Part shown: piece after piece, positions 1 through 9,367 of the stretch
How positions within the stretch are numbered: the first letter of the stretch is position 1
Layout: each line of letters starts with the position of its first letter
Assembly: GCA_024195585.1 (NCBI GenBank)
Contig: SWBL01000654.1
Coordinates: forward strand, 1-13,246
Length of the DNA: 13,246 bases
Origin: Aureobasidium sp. EXF-3400
Lineage: Eukaryota > Ascomycota > Dothideomycetes > Dothideales > Saccotheciaceae
Reading direction: 5' to 3'
Translations under genes and position numbers: made by a program
The notes under the pieces: model-generated
What the model was told of the DNA's origin: nothing
The model's input: the letters and a program-made list of their open reading frames with translations, nothing else
Databases searched by the model: none

Positions 1-545
1 GGCACCAAGGGGTGTATTTCCAGCCGCTCGGTCTCACTAGCGACTCGGTACCATTTCTGGTTGAAAGTCAGAACCCGAACTCTCAGCATTCGATCGACCA
101 AACGTCGCGCCACGCCACGTTCTCAATTTACCCGCGTTTCGACTATACTTTTCTAGGCGAAACGAAGTTACTTGTATAAAATTTCCATCTGCTGAGCCCT
201 TAAGCACAACTACTGTAAGCACCATGTTTCCCGAGCAACCACAGCATCACTCAGCATAATGGCAATACCTGTTTAAGAAGACAATAAGCTCGTTGTGGTG
301 GCGGATGATCCTATTCCCAGGACGGCGTGTGTGTGCATCACTCAACGGAGGATAGCTTCATTCCATGGTGAGCGGCCTCCTTTTTCGAATCAGTCGGCGA
401 CCTTTGCAAGCTTCGGCGATGCGGTACATCGATGACGGGTACTACTCGCTCGCCACCAGCATGCGCCTTAGACACGAGTTCTGATCCGTTCTTATTTGTT
501 CGTTGTTTCGTCGTCCAAAATTCACTGACTTTCATAACTATTACG
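1..545. other. Non-coding region upstream of SQR
   Basis: I see no gene with recognisable protein similarity here. The frames on the minus strand (37-225 and 338-607) have no known motif, and the second overlaps the 5' end of SQR. A TATAAAA string lies at 175-181 on the plus strand, about 365 nt before the chosen SQR start. It could be a promoter element with a long leader, but the distance makes this weak. A plus-strand in-frame ATG at 432 would give SQR a 38-residue N-terminal extension without presequence character, so I treat 432-545 as 5' UTR. Confidence 0.4.
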
Positions 546-1880
546 ATGCTTCGATCTACTTTTACCCTCGCTTCTGGAAACAGGGCTATGTCAACAGGCC
601 AAACCACTTTACGTAGTTATGCTACACACCAGGCTATTTCAGCTGCGCGCAGTCACCGAGTCGTTGTTATTGGAGCTGGCGCCGCCGGTCTCGGCCTCAG
701 TCACCAGCTTTTGCGTTCAGGCAAATTTGCACCCAAAGACATCGCTCTAGTCGACCCGGCTCAATGACACCACTACCAGCCTGGTTGGACTCTGGTCGGC
801 GGCAACCTCAAGAACAAGGAAGATTTAAGGAAACCATTGGCCGGTCTGATCAACCCCAAGTTACAGTTCTACAACAACTCCGTAGCTGCTTTCTCGCCAG
901 AACAGAACACAGTCACGCTTAGTAATGGCGACAGCCTCTGTTATGAGCATCTGGTCGTTGCACCCGGCATCAGCATCAACTACGACGCCATTAAAGGACT
1001 TCCCGAGGCATTGGCCGACGTGTCGGCTCCTGTCTCTACCATCTATGGTTATGAGACATGTGATAAAGTGTTCCGCACGATTTCTGGTCTCAAAAAGGGC
1101 ACTGCCATCTTCACTCAACCTACCGGTGTCGTCAAGTGTGCTGGTGCGCCTCAGAAAGCCATGTGGCTGGCCCTGGATCATTGGAAGAGAGCAGGTCTTT
1201 ACGATACTTCCAGCAACTCGCCCATCAAGATTTCTTTTGCTACTGGCCTTCCCGTCATGTTTGGTGTTCCAAAGTACAGCCAGAAGCTCAACCAGCTTCG
1301 CGAAGAACGCAATGTCGAGGGACTTTTCCAACACGATCTTGAGTCCATAGATGGCGACAAAGCCACATTCTTCCGCGCAGACACTCAGGAGCGCGTCACT
1401 AAGAGATTCGACCTCTTGCATGTCGTGCCTAAAATGGGTCCCCATAAATTCATCAAGGAGAGCCAGTTAGCGGACGGGGCAGGCTTCGTGGATGTCGATG
1501 ATTCGACTTTGCGTCACAACAAATTCCCAAACATCTGGGCAGCTGGAGACAGTGCTGGTCTGCCCACGTCAAAGACAGCTGCAGCTATCACCGCACAAGC
1601 TCCAGTGCTGGTGCGCAATCTTCTTCAGTCACTCGAGGGTAAGACCTTGGATGCGTCATATAATGGATACACCTCCTGTCCACTACTGACTGAGTATAAC
1701 AAGGTTATGCTCGCGGAGTTTGGTTACGGTGGCAAGCCAATGGAAACTTTCGGCCGGGTGTTTGATCAGTCCGTTCCACGAAGAGCCTTCTTCCATCTGA
1801 AAAAGGACTTCTTCCCTTGGATCTACTTTACCGCAATGGTCAAAGGTCTTTGGGGCGGTCCGAACGGTTTTATTCGATAA
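546..1880 (+). pseudogene. Mitochondrial sulfide:quinone oxidoreductase, interrupted by one TGA
   Basis: This is an SQR of the SQOR/Hmt2 type, an FAD flavoprotein of the inner mitochondrial membrane that oxidises H2S and reduces ubiquinone. From the ATG at 546 (A at -3) the N-terminus is Arg/Ser/Thr-rich and acid-free, like a mitochondrial presequence. The FAD-binding GAGAAG is at residues 43-48 in a beta strand of valines. The conserved YQPGWTLVGG block follows at about residue 77. The redox Cys is C198 in KCAGAPQK, and GLPTSKTAAA, GYTSCPLL and a C-terminal GLWGGP also match the family. Total length would be 444 codons, normal for SQR, with no intron. A TGA at 765-767 (codon 74) sits between DPAQ and HHYQPGW, and the same frame is open on both sides. 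The downstream half has no ATG before the conserved core, so it is unlikely to be made alone. The cause may be a real nonsense mutation, readthrough, RNA editing or a base error. Family identity is clear; functional status is not. Confidence 0.9.
765..767 (+). other. In-frame TGA within SQR codon 74
   Basis: The codon follows CAA and precedes CAC. Human SQOR has Arg at the equivalent place before the HxYQP block, as I recall it. A CGA-to-TGA change at a CpG would therefore explain the stop in one step, and so would TGG to TGA. The flanking frame is the same on both sides and no nearby GT..AG intron removes the stop without destroying the conserved block. Confidence 0.9.
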
Positions 1881-2281
1881 ATGCATGTTGAGTTGTATAG
1901 CTATGACCTGTTGTTTCACTCTAGACGATCAATCTTGACTTGTTATTCAACACGTTTCATATGATGTTGCTCATCCATTGCTGTTGATCGCGAAACTCTT
2001 GCAAAGCTGTGCGCGCAAGTACTATCGCGATGGATCTTCACAGGTTGTATATATGTACTTTGGAATAATGGTCGACTTGATTATGAGTATCATGGTCGCA
2101 CGATGGGACCTGAAGGGTACACATGTACGTCGGCGGAGGGCCTCGTTGAGGTGGAACCAGCAATCAGAAACGATGGGCATTCATGACATTATCAAGGCTT
2201 GGCGGGGACCAAAAAAATTGTATCATTGAAGCTGAAAATAAGGGCGGCAATAACAAGTAGCTACTCAAAAACAATGCTGGA
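1881..2281. other. Intergenic spacer between convergent SQR and PDO
   Basis: This stretch of 401 nt must hold both 3' UTRs and the polyadenylation signals, because the genes end toward each other. The plus-strand frames inside it (1978-2229 and 2199-2417) have no recognisable content and I do not call them. I see no RNA gene or repeat. Confidence 0.6.
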
Positions 2282-3328
2282 CTACAGCTTGACCTTCATC
2301 TCGTGCACACTGTTTGAAAAGTCTTCGGGAAGCTGTACAGGCACGGCCAGAAGCGCGGGCTGTTCACCGGTAGCAGTTGGAAAACGTTCACCAAGCAGAT
2401 TGACCTGCAGAGATTGATGCAGCAACTTAGGGGCCCTGAGCTCATTGTCCCTCGTGGTTCTCCACTGCACGAATTCGTCCTCCACAGTACCGGACTTGGC
2501 GTGTTTATTACTCTGTTTGTGTTCTTCAACGGTCGCGTATGGTCTTGGCTGACCCTTCTGGCCGCCATACTCACGATCCTCTGGTGGATAGTCATGACCG
2601 GTATAGAGCTTGAAGTGGTCAGGCAGAGAGAGCAAAAATTGCATCGAGGTCCACAATGCTGAAGCGGATCCCTTTGGAAAGTCGACCCGGGCGGATCCCA
2701 CATCTGGGTTAAAGATAGAATCTCCAACAAAGACGTTGCTGCCAATCACATAACCGACGTGGTTGGGAGTGTGGCCAGCAAGCTCGATGACCGAGACATC
2801 TAGCGAGCCGACATTGAACCTGTCGCCTTCGCTGTATGTTTCGTCGAAGGAGTCGTCCAGTTCCGCTTGCGTGATTTTGTATCTCGGCGCCAAGTCTCTC
2901 TGGATCTTGGTGATGTCGGCTCCTATGCAGACTGCAGGAGGGGACGCTTGCAGTGCCGCAAGCTTTGTCTTGAGATAGTGCGAGGCTGTAAGATGATCGG
3001 CATGAACGTGTGTTTCCAGAAGGCGTTCGACAGTCAATGAGCGGTCCTTGACCAGCGACAAGATAGAGTGTGCAGAGTGTGTCGAGATCTTGTTGGTGGC
3101 CGAGTCATAGTCCAAGACTGGATCGATAATCATCGACCGCTTTGTTCGTTCATCCTCGACAACGTATTGCCATGTTCCCGTGACTGGCTCATAGAAATTA
3201 TGGATGAGCGGCTCTAAAACCGCTGTCGTGGGGTGGTACAACCGCTGTCTCAAAGCAGACTTGGTCGGGCCTTTGCAAAGGGACGCAGTTGCACTTCGCG
3301 AGATGGGACTGGAAAGTATGCGAGACAT
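2282..3328 (-). CDS. Mitochondrial persulfide dioxygenase (ETHE1/Blh-like MBL fold)
   Basis: This metallo-beta-lactamase-fold protein is a predicted Fe(II) persulfide dioxygenase, which converts glutathione persulfide plus O2 to sulfite in the mitochondrial matrix. The chosen start at 3328 gives 348 residues and an Arg/Ser-rich, acid-poor N-terminus (MSRILSSPISRSATAS) that fits a presequence. The open frame continues upstream to 3442, but the earlier part lacks that character and contains the TATA-like site. Motif THVHADH is at residues 106-112 (H107, H109, D111, H112), GHTPNH at 185-190 gives H186, and VGDSIF at 201-206 gives D203. GSARVDFP at 211-218 and YTGHDYPP at 242-249 follow. H107, H186 and D203 are the expected iron ligands. 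The GSARVDFP form resembles bacterial Blh-type enzymes more than the GRTDF of human ETHE1. The frame is intact. A glyoxalase II-like hydrolase is the alternative, but the motifs fit PDO better. Confidence 0.88.
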   Translation of the reverse strand: MSRILSSPISRSATASLCKGPTKSALRQRLYHPTTAVLEPLIHNFYEPVTGTWQYVVEDERTKRSMIIDPVLDYDSATNKISTHSAHSILSLVKDRSLTVERLLETHVHADHLTASHYLKTKLAALQASPPAVCIGADITKIQRDLAPRYKITQAELDDSFDETYSEGDRFNVGSLDVSVIELAGHTPNHVGYVIGSNVFVGDSIFNPDVGSARVDFPKGSASALWTSMQFLLSLPDHFKLYTGHDYPPEDREYGGQKGQPRPYATVEEHKQSNKHAKSGTVEDEFVQWRTTRDNELRAPKLLHQSLQVNLLGERFPTATGEQPALLAVPVQLPEDFSNSVHEMKVKL

Positions 3329-3370
3329 TATTGAGAAGATGCAGTTGATTGCAAGTCCACAATATGACCG

Positions 3371-3376
3371 TATATA
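3371..3376 (-). promoter_or_regulatory. Possible TATA box for the PDO gene
   Basis: TATATA lies 43 nt upstream of the chosen PDO ATG. That spacing would put a transcription start a short distance before the start codon. The motif is symmetric, so strand is assigned only from context. It also argues against starts upstream of it in the same open frame. Confidence 0.35.
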
Positions 3377-3442
3377 ACCACAGTCTGTCGGGGACGTTCG
3401 CCACGTACGGGGATGCGCCCTCAAGGATTGCGAAGAACACAA

Positions 3443-3932
3443 CGGCTCATCTCATTATGTCGGCGACATTCCACACTGATCATCGTGCAACAGTCTTAGC
3501 TCCTAAATACGAAGCCGCCGAGTAATGATTATTGATTTCCTAATTAGGCCGTTTTCAAGGGTGAAATCCATTATTATTGTTTAGCATCTGGAGGCCGTAC
3601 TTACTAGCGACATACAAGGTGCTTTCACGTCCGACGGTAGCGTAAGAGCCCACTTTCTTGCATAGTAACGGTATTTGACCAATGATGATTGTTACCAAGG
3701 TCGAAATAAGCAGTGTTCGAAGCTTACACTAACCGTCGGATGCAGTCACACCCTGTAGGTTGCCGTATCCGCTTCCCGATCGGGCCACTTTCACATCTAC
3801 ACTTCAGGAACCCAAAAAACTATCAGAAAAATTATTTTTGAACTCACTATTTATTATTACACTACGAGCTGGAGCAGTGCCTCCTGGTGATTCTCTCGAG
3901 TTTCCAGCAAGGCGCCACGGTGCGGGGTCGAG
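3443..3932. other. Non-coding spacer: PDO upstream region and probable LINE 5' UTR
   Basis: No gene is recognised. The PDO gene reads away to the left and the LINE reads away to the right, so this stretch holds the PDO upstream region and, somewhere in its right part, the LINE 5' end. I could not fix that boundary because no convincing target-site duplication was found by eye. The short frames at 3760-3978 and 3804-3995 overlap the ORF1 start and have no support. Confidence 0.5.
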
Positions 3933-5495
3933 ATGCCAGCTCCGAAAAGCCGAGGAGGAGCGAGAGGAGGTGGTATAGCAAGAGAAGAGAGACACGACGA
4001 GCTAGTGCAGGGAGACGCCGAGGAGCAGGAGAGCAGGGATCAGTTCATGAGAGATAAAGGGCATGTAGAAAAGAGAAAAAGACAAGGCCCACAAGGTGGG
4101 GCAGAGGGGAGCCCTCAGAGATGCGACAGCCGATTCACCAACGACTCTAACTCTGCATCGGCAGAGGCCACGCCTAGAAAGAGGACCTCGCCAATGGCTA
4201 TAAGGATGGTGACCAGAAGCACAGAAAAAGAGGGAAGAGACATCAACCACCATGACGAGGGTAGTCCTACACCTAGTAGTGGCAGGAACAGCGAGGCACC
4301 TAGAGAGATCACAATGAATGACATCATGCAGCAGCTGCTTGAAGCGCAAAGGATGGCTAGAGAAAGAGAAAGAAGAGAACAAGAAAAGGAGGACAGATAC
4401 AGAGAAGAAATCAGACAACTACAATCGACAGTCACAACACTAGTCCTAGACATCAAGAGTCTACAGGAGGCAGCCCCAAACTGGGGCTCCCTTCAGTCAT
4501 CGTCCTTACAGACAGGAACGACTGACTCATATGCGAGTGTTGCAGCCCGGGGCGTACAACTGTCAAGCCAGGAGGCGGAGGTGACGCCAGTTAGGTCACC
4601 TAGGACATCAGTATCATTCGATCTGTCTGATCAGCCGAGCCCTCCACAATCGCCTCCAATATCCGTAGGAACGTCGATCAGAAGCGCAATGAAAAAGACA
4701 AAGAACTCCCAAGAAGCAGACATGGTACTAGATATAAAAAATCTCGAGACAGATGGACGCACTGGAGCAAATCTGATGACAAGAACTAAGAACCGAATCC
4801 TAGCTGCAATCAGGTCTAACGAAGGACTAGACAAAGTCGCACTCAACCAGTTTATGATCAGACACACGAACAAAGATGTGCATCTAGCCTACTTCAAGAT
4901 TGATAAGGAAGCGGAGAAAGTTGCAAGAGCCCACGTAGATGAATGGTTGCCTATTTTCCTTAAAGGGGCGAGACTTATCGAAACTACCTGGTACCCAGTC
5001 AAAGTGGACTACATTCCAAAAATAGAAGCTACAGACCACCAGACTCGAGCAATTAGCCAGGAGACACGAGAGGCCTTTGCAGAAGAGAATGAAGTCGAAG
5101 TCAAGCTAATGAGATGGCTAGGAAGGCCAAAGGAACATGCCGCCTATGCATCAGCACTAGTTAAGTTAGCAACGAAAGAACAGGTCGAGAAGCTACTCCA
5201 GAAACAAGCGCTCGGAGAAGACGTGGAACTGTTTGGTTGCATGGTCCAAGTCTCGCCTTTCTACAACAACAGAGGACCAAGGGCCTGCTATAAATGTCAC
5301 CGATTTGGACATATACAGAAGGAATGCAGGAACACTACTACATGCCTATGGTGTGCACAAGAAGGTCATGACAATTGCAGGATAGGCGAACCTAGGTGCT
5401 GCAATTGCGGGGAAAGACACTCAGCGAACAGCAAGAGGTGTCCAGAATACAGAAAACAACAAGAAAGGGAAATCAACTTACGTCGTCATGATTAG
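3933..5495 (+). CDS. LINE ORF1, gag-like nucleic-acid-binding protein
   Basis: The 520-residue frame is intact. Such proteins coat LINE RNA in ribonucleoprotein particles. An RGG-like basic stretch (SRGGARGGG) is at residues 6-14. A long highly charged helix rich in Arg/Glu at about 127-180 should form a coiled coil for multimerisation. A middle globular region at about 265-380 resembles the RRM-like part of other fungal LINE ORF1 proteins, but I assign that only loosely. Three zinc knuckles close the protein: C452-C455-H460-C465 (CX2CX4HX4C), C471-C474-H479-C482 (CX2CX4HX2C) and C489-C492-H496-C503 (CX2CX3HX6C). The tail is basic. The ATG at 3933 is the first in a frame that fits; the next in-frame ATG is about 34 codons later. 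The stop overlaps the ORF2 start by 8 nt. Confidence 0.88.
   Translation: MPAPKSRGGARGGGIAREERHDELVQGDAEEQESRDQFMRDKGHVEKRKRQGPQGGAEGSPQRCDSRFTNDSNSASAEATPRKRTSPMAIRMVTRSTEKEGRDINHHDEGSPTPSSGRNSEAPREITMNDIMQQLLEAQRMARERERREQEKEDRYREEIRQLQSTVTTLVLDIKSLQEAAPNWGSLQSSSLQTGTTDSYASVAARGVQLSSQEAEVTPVRSPRTSVSFDLSDQPSPPQSPPISVGTSIRSAMKKTKNSQEADMVLDIKNLETDGRTGANLMTRTKNRILAAIRSNEGLDKVALNQFMIRHTNKDVHLAYFKIDKEAEKVARAHVDEWLPIFLKGARLIETTWYPVKVDYIPKIEATDHQTRAISQETREAFAEENEVEVKLMRWLGRPKEHAAYASALVKLATKEQVEKLLQKQALGEDVELFGCMVQVSPFYNNRGPRACYKCHRFGHIQKECRNTTTCLWCAQEGHDNCRIGEPRCCNCGERHSANSKRCPEYRKQQEREINLRRHD
5488..5495 (+). promoter_or_regulatory. ORF1 stop / ORF2 start overlap (ATGATTAG)
   Basis: The ORF2 ATG at 5488-5490 lies just before the ORF1 TAG at 5493-5495, in another frame. 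Such tight overlaps in LINEs are compatible with termination-reinitiation on a two-ORF RNA. The overlap itself is directly visible; the mechanism is inferred. Confidence 0.6.
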
Positions 5496-8400
5496 TACAC
5501 TCAACATTCTTCAAGCAAATCTGTACCGGAGCTCAGGAGTTCAGGATGCCTTATATAACGACCCAGACATCTGGGACTTTGACGCCATTCTTATACAAGA
5601 ACCACACTATTGGGAAATAGCAGGACACCTTCAGGTGACAGGAGCTGGTCCCAATTTCGAGGTCATAAAACCAAAAACACTACAAAGAGAAAACCAAACG
5701 CAAAGGATCCGATCATGCATGTGGATAAACAGCAACGTAGTATACACGCAACTCACGATGAACAGCAACGATATTACAGCAGTCATTCTTAACCATGGAA
5801 ATCGCAATATATTACTAGCGTCTATTTACATCCCGAACATAGGCAACGGCTACGAGTCCGATGAGCAAGAGCTACATAGTCGTCTGCAAGAAGTCCATGA
5901 AGCAATCATGAGAGAGCGCAACAACAACTCAGAGTTGGAAGTCTTTATTGCAGGGGACTTTAACCGACACGACACTATAGGGGGAGGGAATGAGGTAGCG
6001 CTAGAGCCAAGACAAGGAGAAGGCAGCAGGATACTAGACTTCATCGAGGAAAACAACCTGCAGCTTCTCACCCAGAGAGGAGTAGCAACATGGGAACGGA
6101 ATGGATCAGCTTCAACAATTGACCTAACCATGGCTAGCGAAAGATTGTTCTATGACCGAGATACCTGCCAGCTGTTTAAGAACGAATATGGCTCAGACCA
6201 TAGGGCGATTCATACAGTTATAGGCATGGGAGAGGTAGTAGAAGACCCGACAGTTCCACGGTATCTGCTGCAGAAGGCGGACTGGAAAGCGATACGAAAC
6301 AGGATAGAGCAACACTTAGGCAACAACCCTTTCCCGACAAACGATCTTGAAGCAATGCAAGGCTACATCCAAGAAGTCACTCAGACGGCGATAGACTATC
6401 ACTGCCCAAAGGCAAAACCATCAAAGTACGCGAAGAGATGGTGGTCGAACGATCTAACGTCTATGAGAAAGGAGTACACGAAGGCTCGCAACCTAGCGAG
6501 ATCGAGAAGGAGACAAGGCCGGCGAGATGACAACCTTGAAATTGCAGCAAAGATAGCAAGACATGACTTTCACCATGCAATCAAGAAACGTAAGAAGGAG
6601 CACTGGACAGAATTCCTAGGTGAATCAACAAACATCTGGAAAGCAGCTCAATATCTTGATCTAGGCAAGAGATCTAGCTTTGGCAAAAGCACATCTATAA
6701 GAGGACGGGAGGGGAGGTCATTCAAGATAAAGCTAGGATTGCTAAGGGACTGTTACACAGTTTCTTCCCAGAACCGCCTATCCCTCAGAGGCCTGAACGT
6801 ACAAGAGATGCTGTTGCAGACCGGATCTTTGACAAGGAACTGACAATAGATGAGATTGAGAAGGCGTTATTCTCTGCAAGCCCGGATAAAGCAGCCGGAA
6901 GTGATGGCTTAACTATCAGAGTATGGAGAGAAGTCTGGCCAGTTTTGCAATAGCAAATCTATACACTCTTTTCAACCTCACTTAGGCAAGGCAAACCGCC
7001 GTTGCAATGGAAGGTGGCAAAGATTGTTCCGCTTAAGAAAGGGAACAAGGATGACTACACTCTTCCTAGAGTTATAGGCCAATATCTTTGCTAGCAACGC
7101 TAGGGAAGATAATGGAAGCTGTAATGGCTACACGGCTTGCGTACCTTACGGAGGTGCACAAACTCCTGCCTAATAACCACTTCGGAGCAAGGAAGCAGAA
7201 GTCAACAGTTCTTGCCATTTCTTACCTTCAGGAAGCTATCTACGATGCCTGGAGAGGCAAAAAGACACTGTCACTGGTGTCGTTCGACTTTAAAGGTGCA
7301 TACAACAACGTTGCAACAGGACCGCTTCTGGAAAGGCTAAGACGGAGGAGAATTCCTGAAACCATGGTTAAATGGATCCAAGATTTTTGCACCGACAGGA
7401 AAGCGAGTGTAGTAGTTAATGGCTTCACATCAGAGGTAGAGGACCTACCCCAGTCAGGACTGCCACAAGGATCGCCGCTTGCCCCAATCCTGTTCCTCTT
7501 CTTCAATGCAGATCTAGTACAGATGGCAATCAAAGAAGGAGCGTCCATGGCATTTGTTGATGACTACACCGCATGGGTAGTTAGCAACTCCGCCGAACGG
7601 AACACAAGGATAATCTAGAGAGACATATTGCCAAAACTAGAAAGATGGGAAAAGGAGAGTGGAGCAGTATTCGAGGCCTCGAAAACAGCATTCATCCATT
7701 TCACAAGATACAACGACCTGCTTAGAGACAGCGACATGCCCTTATGCTTCAAAACAGACCAGATTCAGCCAAGCCAGTCGATCAAAGTCCTAGGTGTAAT
7801 CCTAGACCAAGGGCTTCGATTCAAAGAACATCTGGCAGAAAAAGCAGAGAAAGCACTAAAAGCAGCGTTAGCTCTTAAAAGACTACAGGGCCTAAACCCA
7901 TCAACCATGCGGCAGTTGTACACTGCAACAGTCGCACCAGTTATGGACTACGCGTCGCCAGTCTGGTACCTTGCAGTATCCAACAAGACACTATCGGTGC
8001 TACACAGAGCCCAGAGAGTTGCAGCACAAGCCATTGTAGGAGGATTCAGAACGCTAGGTCTCGATGTTGCAGTCTTAGAAGCAGGGATACCATCCTTGCA
8101 ACAAAGACTATACGAACAGACACTTAGATTCTGGATCTCAATCCAGAAACTAGAAGCCTCGCACATCCACGCAAAGCTCGCTAAGACCAAACCAATAAAG
8201 CGGTTTAACTCACCTCTCCGGAAAGCAGCAGCGTTGTTTAAGGAATTTAATGCAAACAGAGCTGAGAAGATCCCTGCTATAGGATGTGAGCCTTGGAGTC
8301 TAAAGGCCCATGTCCACATACTTGACAAGGAAGCAGCTAAGCTTGCAACTGTAGAGCAGCCAGCAACAATCGGCTTCTACACCGATGGTTCCGTCCGTAA

Positions 8401-9280
8401 CGGACGAGCAGACATAGGGATCTGGACATCAGCGTGGGAAGTGTCGAGAACAATAAGAAGAGCTGAAGAAACAAACGTCCACCTGACAGAACTCGAGGCG
8501 ATATGGATAGCTATCAAAGGTCTAGCACATGAGAACAACAGACTGGTGAAGATTAGGGTCTTTTCTGACAGCCAGAGTGCTCTTCGGAGCATCCAATCTG
8601 CAAAGATCAATGATAGCATAGGCCTAGTCATGAAAATCAGGGAGAAGATCGCTAAAGCGACATTCTCACTGCACTGGGTCCCAGGCCATGAGGGAATCAA
8701 AGGCAACGAGAGAGCGAATGAGTTAGCTCAGAAGGCGACAGAGGCTAACTCATCAATGCCTAACCCGGCAAACAATGTCCCAATTTCAGCGATATACGCA
8801 AGAGCAAAAGTCATGGATTTCAAGCCAAAGCTCCAGGAGTTCTATGGCGCAACTACAGGCAAACATCTTCAGAAGATCGATAAGGCACTGCCAGGAAAAC
8901 ACACAGCCAAGCTGTACAACGCACTCAATAGGACAGCAGCGGCTGCAATAGTCCAGCTAAGGACAAACATATCAAGACTCAACACGTACCTTAGCAAAAT
9001 CAATGTTGCAGACACAGACAGATGCGAATGCGGAATGACAGAAACGGTACCACACTTCTTGTTCTTATGTCCAAGATGGAGGAACGAAAGACAAGCTATG
9101 AGATCAGCACACGGCAGCAGGTACTGGGAGGCGTCCTATGCACTAGGAGGATACTCGACAGTGGAAAGAGATGGGAAGAAGGTCGATGGTGAGAAAGACA
9201 AATGGCAGCCAGACTTGAACGCAGTCAAAGCCACCATCGAATACGCCATTAAGACAGGGAGATTGCAGAGGCAGACATAA
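5488..9280 (+). pseudogene. LINE ORF2 polyprotein (endonuclease-RT-RNase H), broken in four places
   Basis: In the known family this protein nicks the target and copies the RNA in place. The endonuclease domain (about residues 1-245) is complete: QAN near the start, E38 in IQEP, GDFNRHD with D157, TIDLTMAS, and SDH with D237/H238. The frame then drifts by a 1-nt loss near the G run at 6711-6714, has TAG at 6951-6953, shifts again by 1 nt near 7071, and has TAG at 7616-7618. Both stops replace a likely CAG. RT motifs remain readable: SFDFKGAYNNV (Asp codon at 7286), GLPQGSPLAP, and FVDD (Asp codons at 7559 and 7562). RNase H follows with TDGS (Asp at 8384), LTELEA, SDSQSA and HWVPGHEGIKGNERA. 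A CXC..H..C motif lies at 9023-9070. The final stop is TAA at 9278-9280. An alternative-frame start inside it is not expected to be used. Confidence 0.9.
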
Positions 9281-9367
9281 AACGATGAAAGATACGACGA
9301 ATCTAACAGAATGACACAGAAGTGCTCCCACATCTAACTACAACAACACAACCACCACCTTGATCCA

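Noticed and set aside
432..545. Upstream in-frame ATG at 432 as the SQR start
   Set aside because: It adds 38 residues without presequence character before a typical Arg/Ser/Thr presequence that starts with ATG at 546 in good context.
861..1445. 194-codon frame on the minus strand opposite SQR
   Set aside because: It is a shadow of the conserved SQR frame and has no motif of its own.
837..1880. Downstream part of SQR as a separate gene starting at 837
   Set aside because: Codon 837 is TTG, not ATG, and the product would lack the FAD-binding N-terminus. It is the continuation of the interrupted frame.
1978..2229. 83-codon frame between SQR and PDO as a small gene
   Set aside because: There is no motif, and it lies in the spacer that must hold both 3' UTRs.
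6711..7073. Programmed frameshifting within LINE ORF2
   Set aside because: Two shifts in the same direction plus two stops fit decay better, and no slippery heptamer with a downstream fold is evident.
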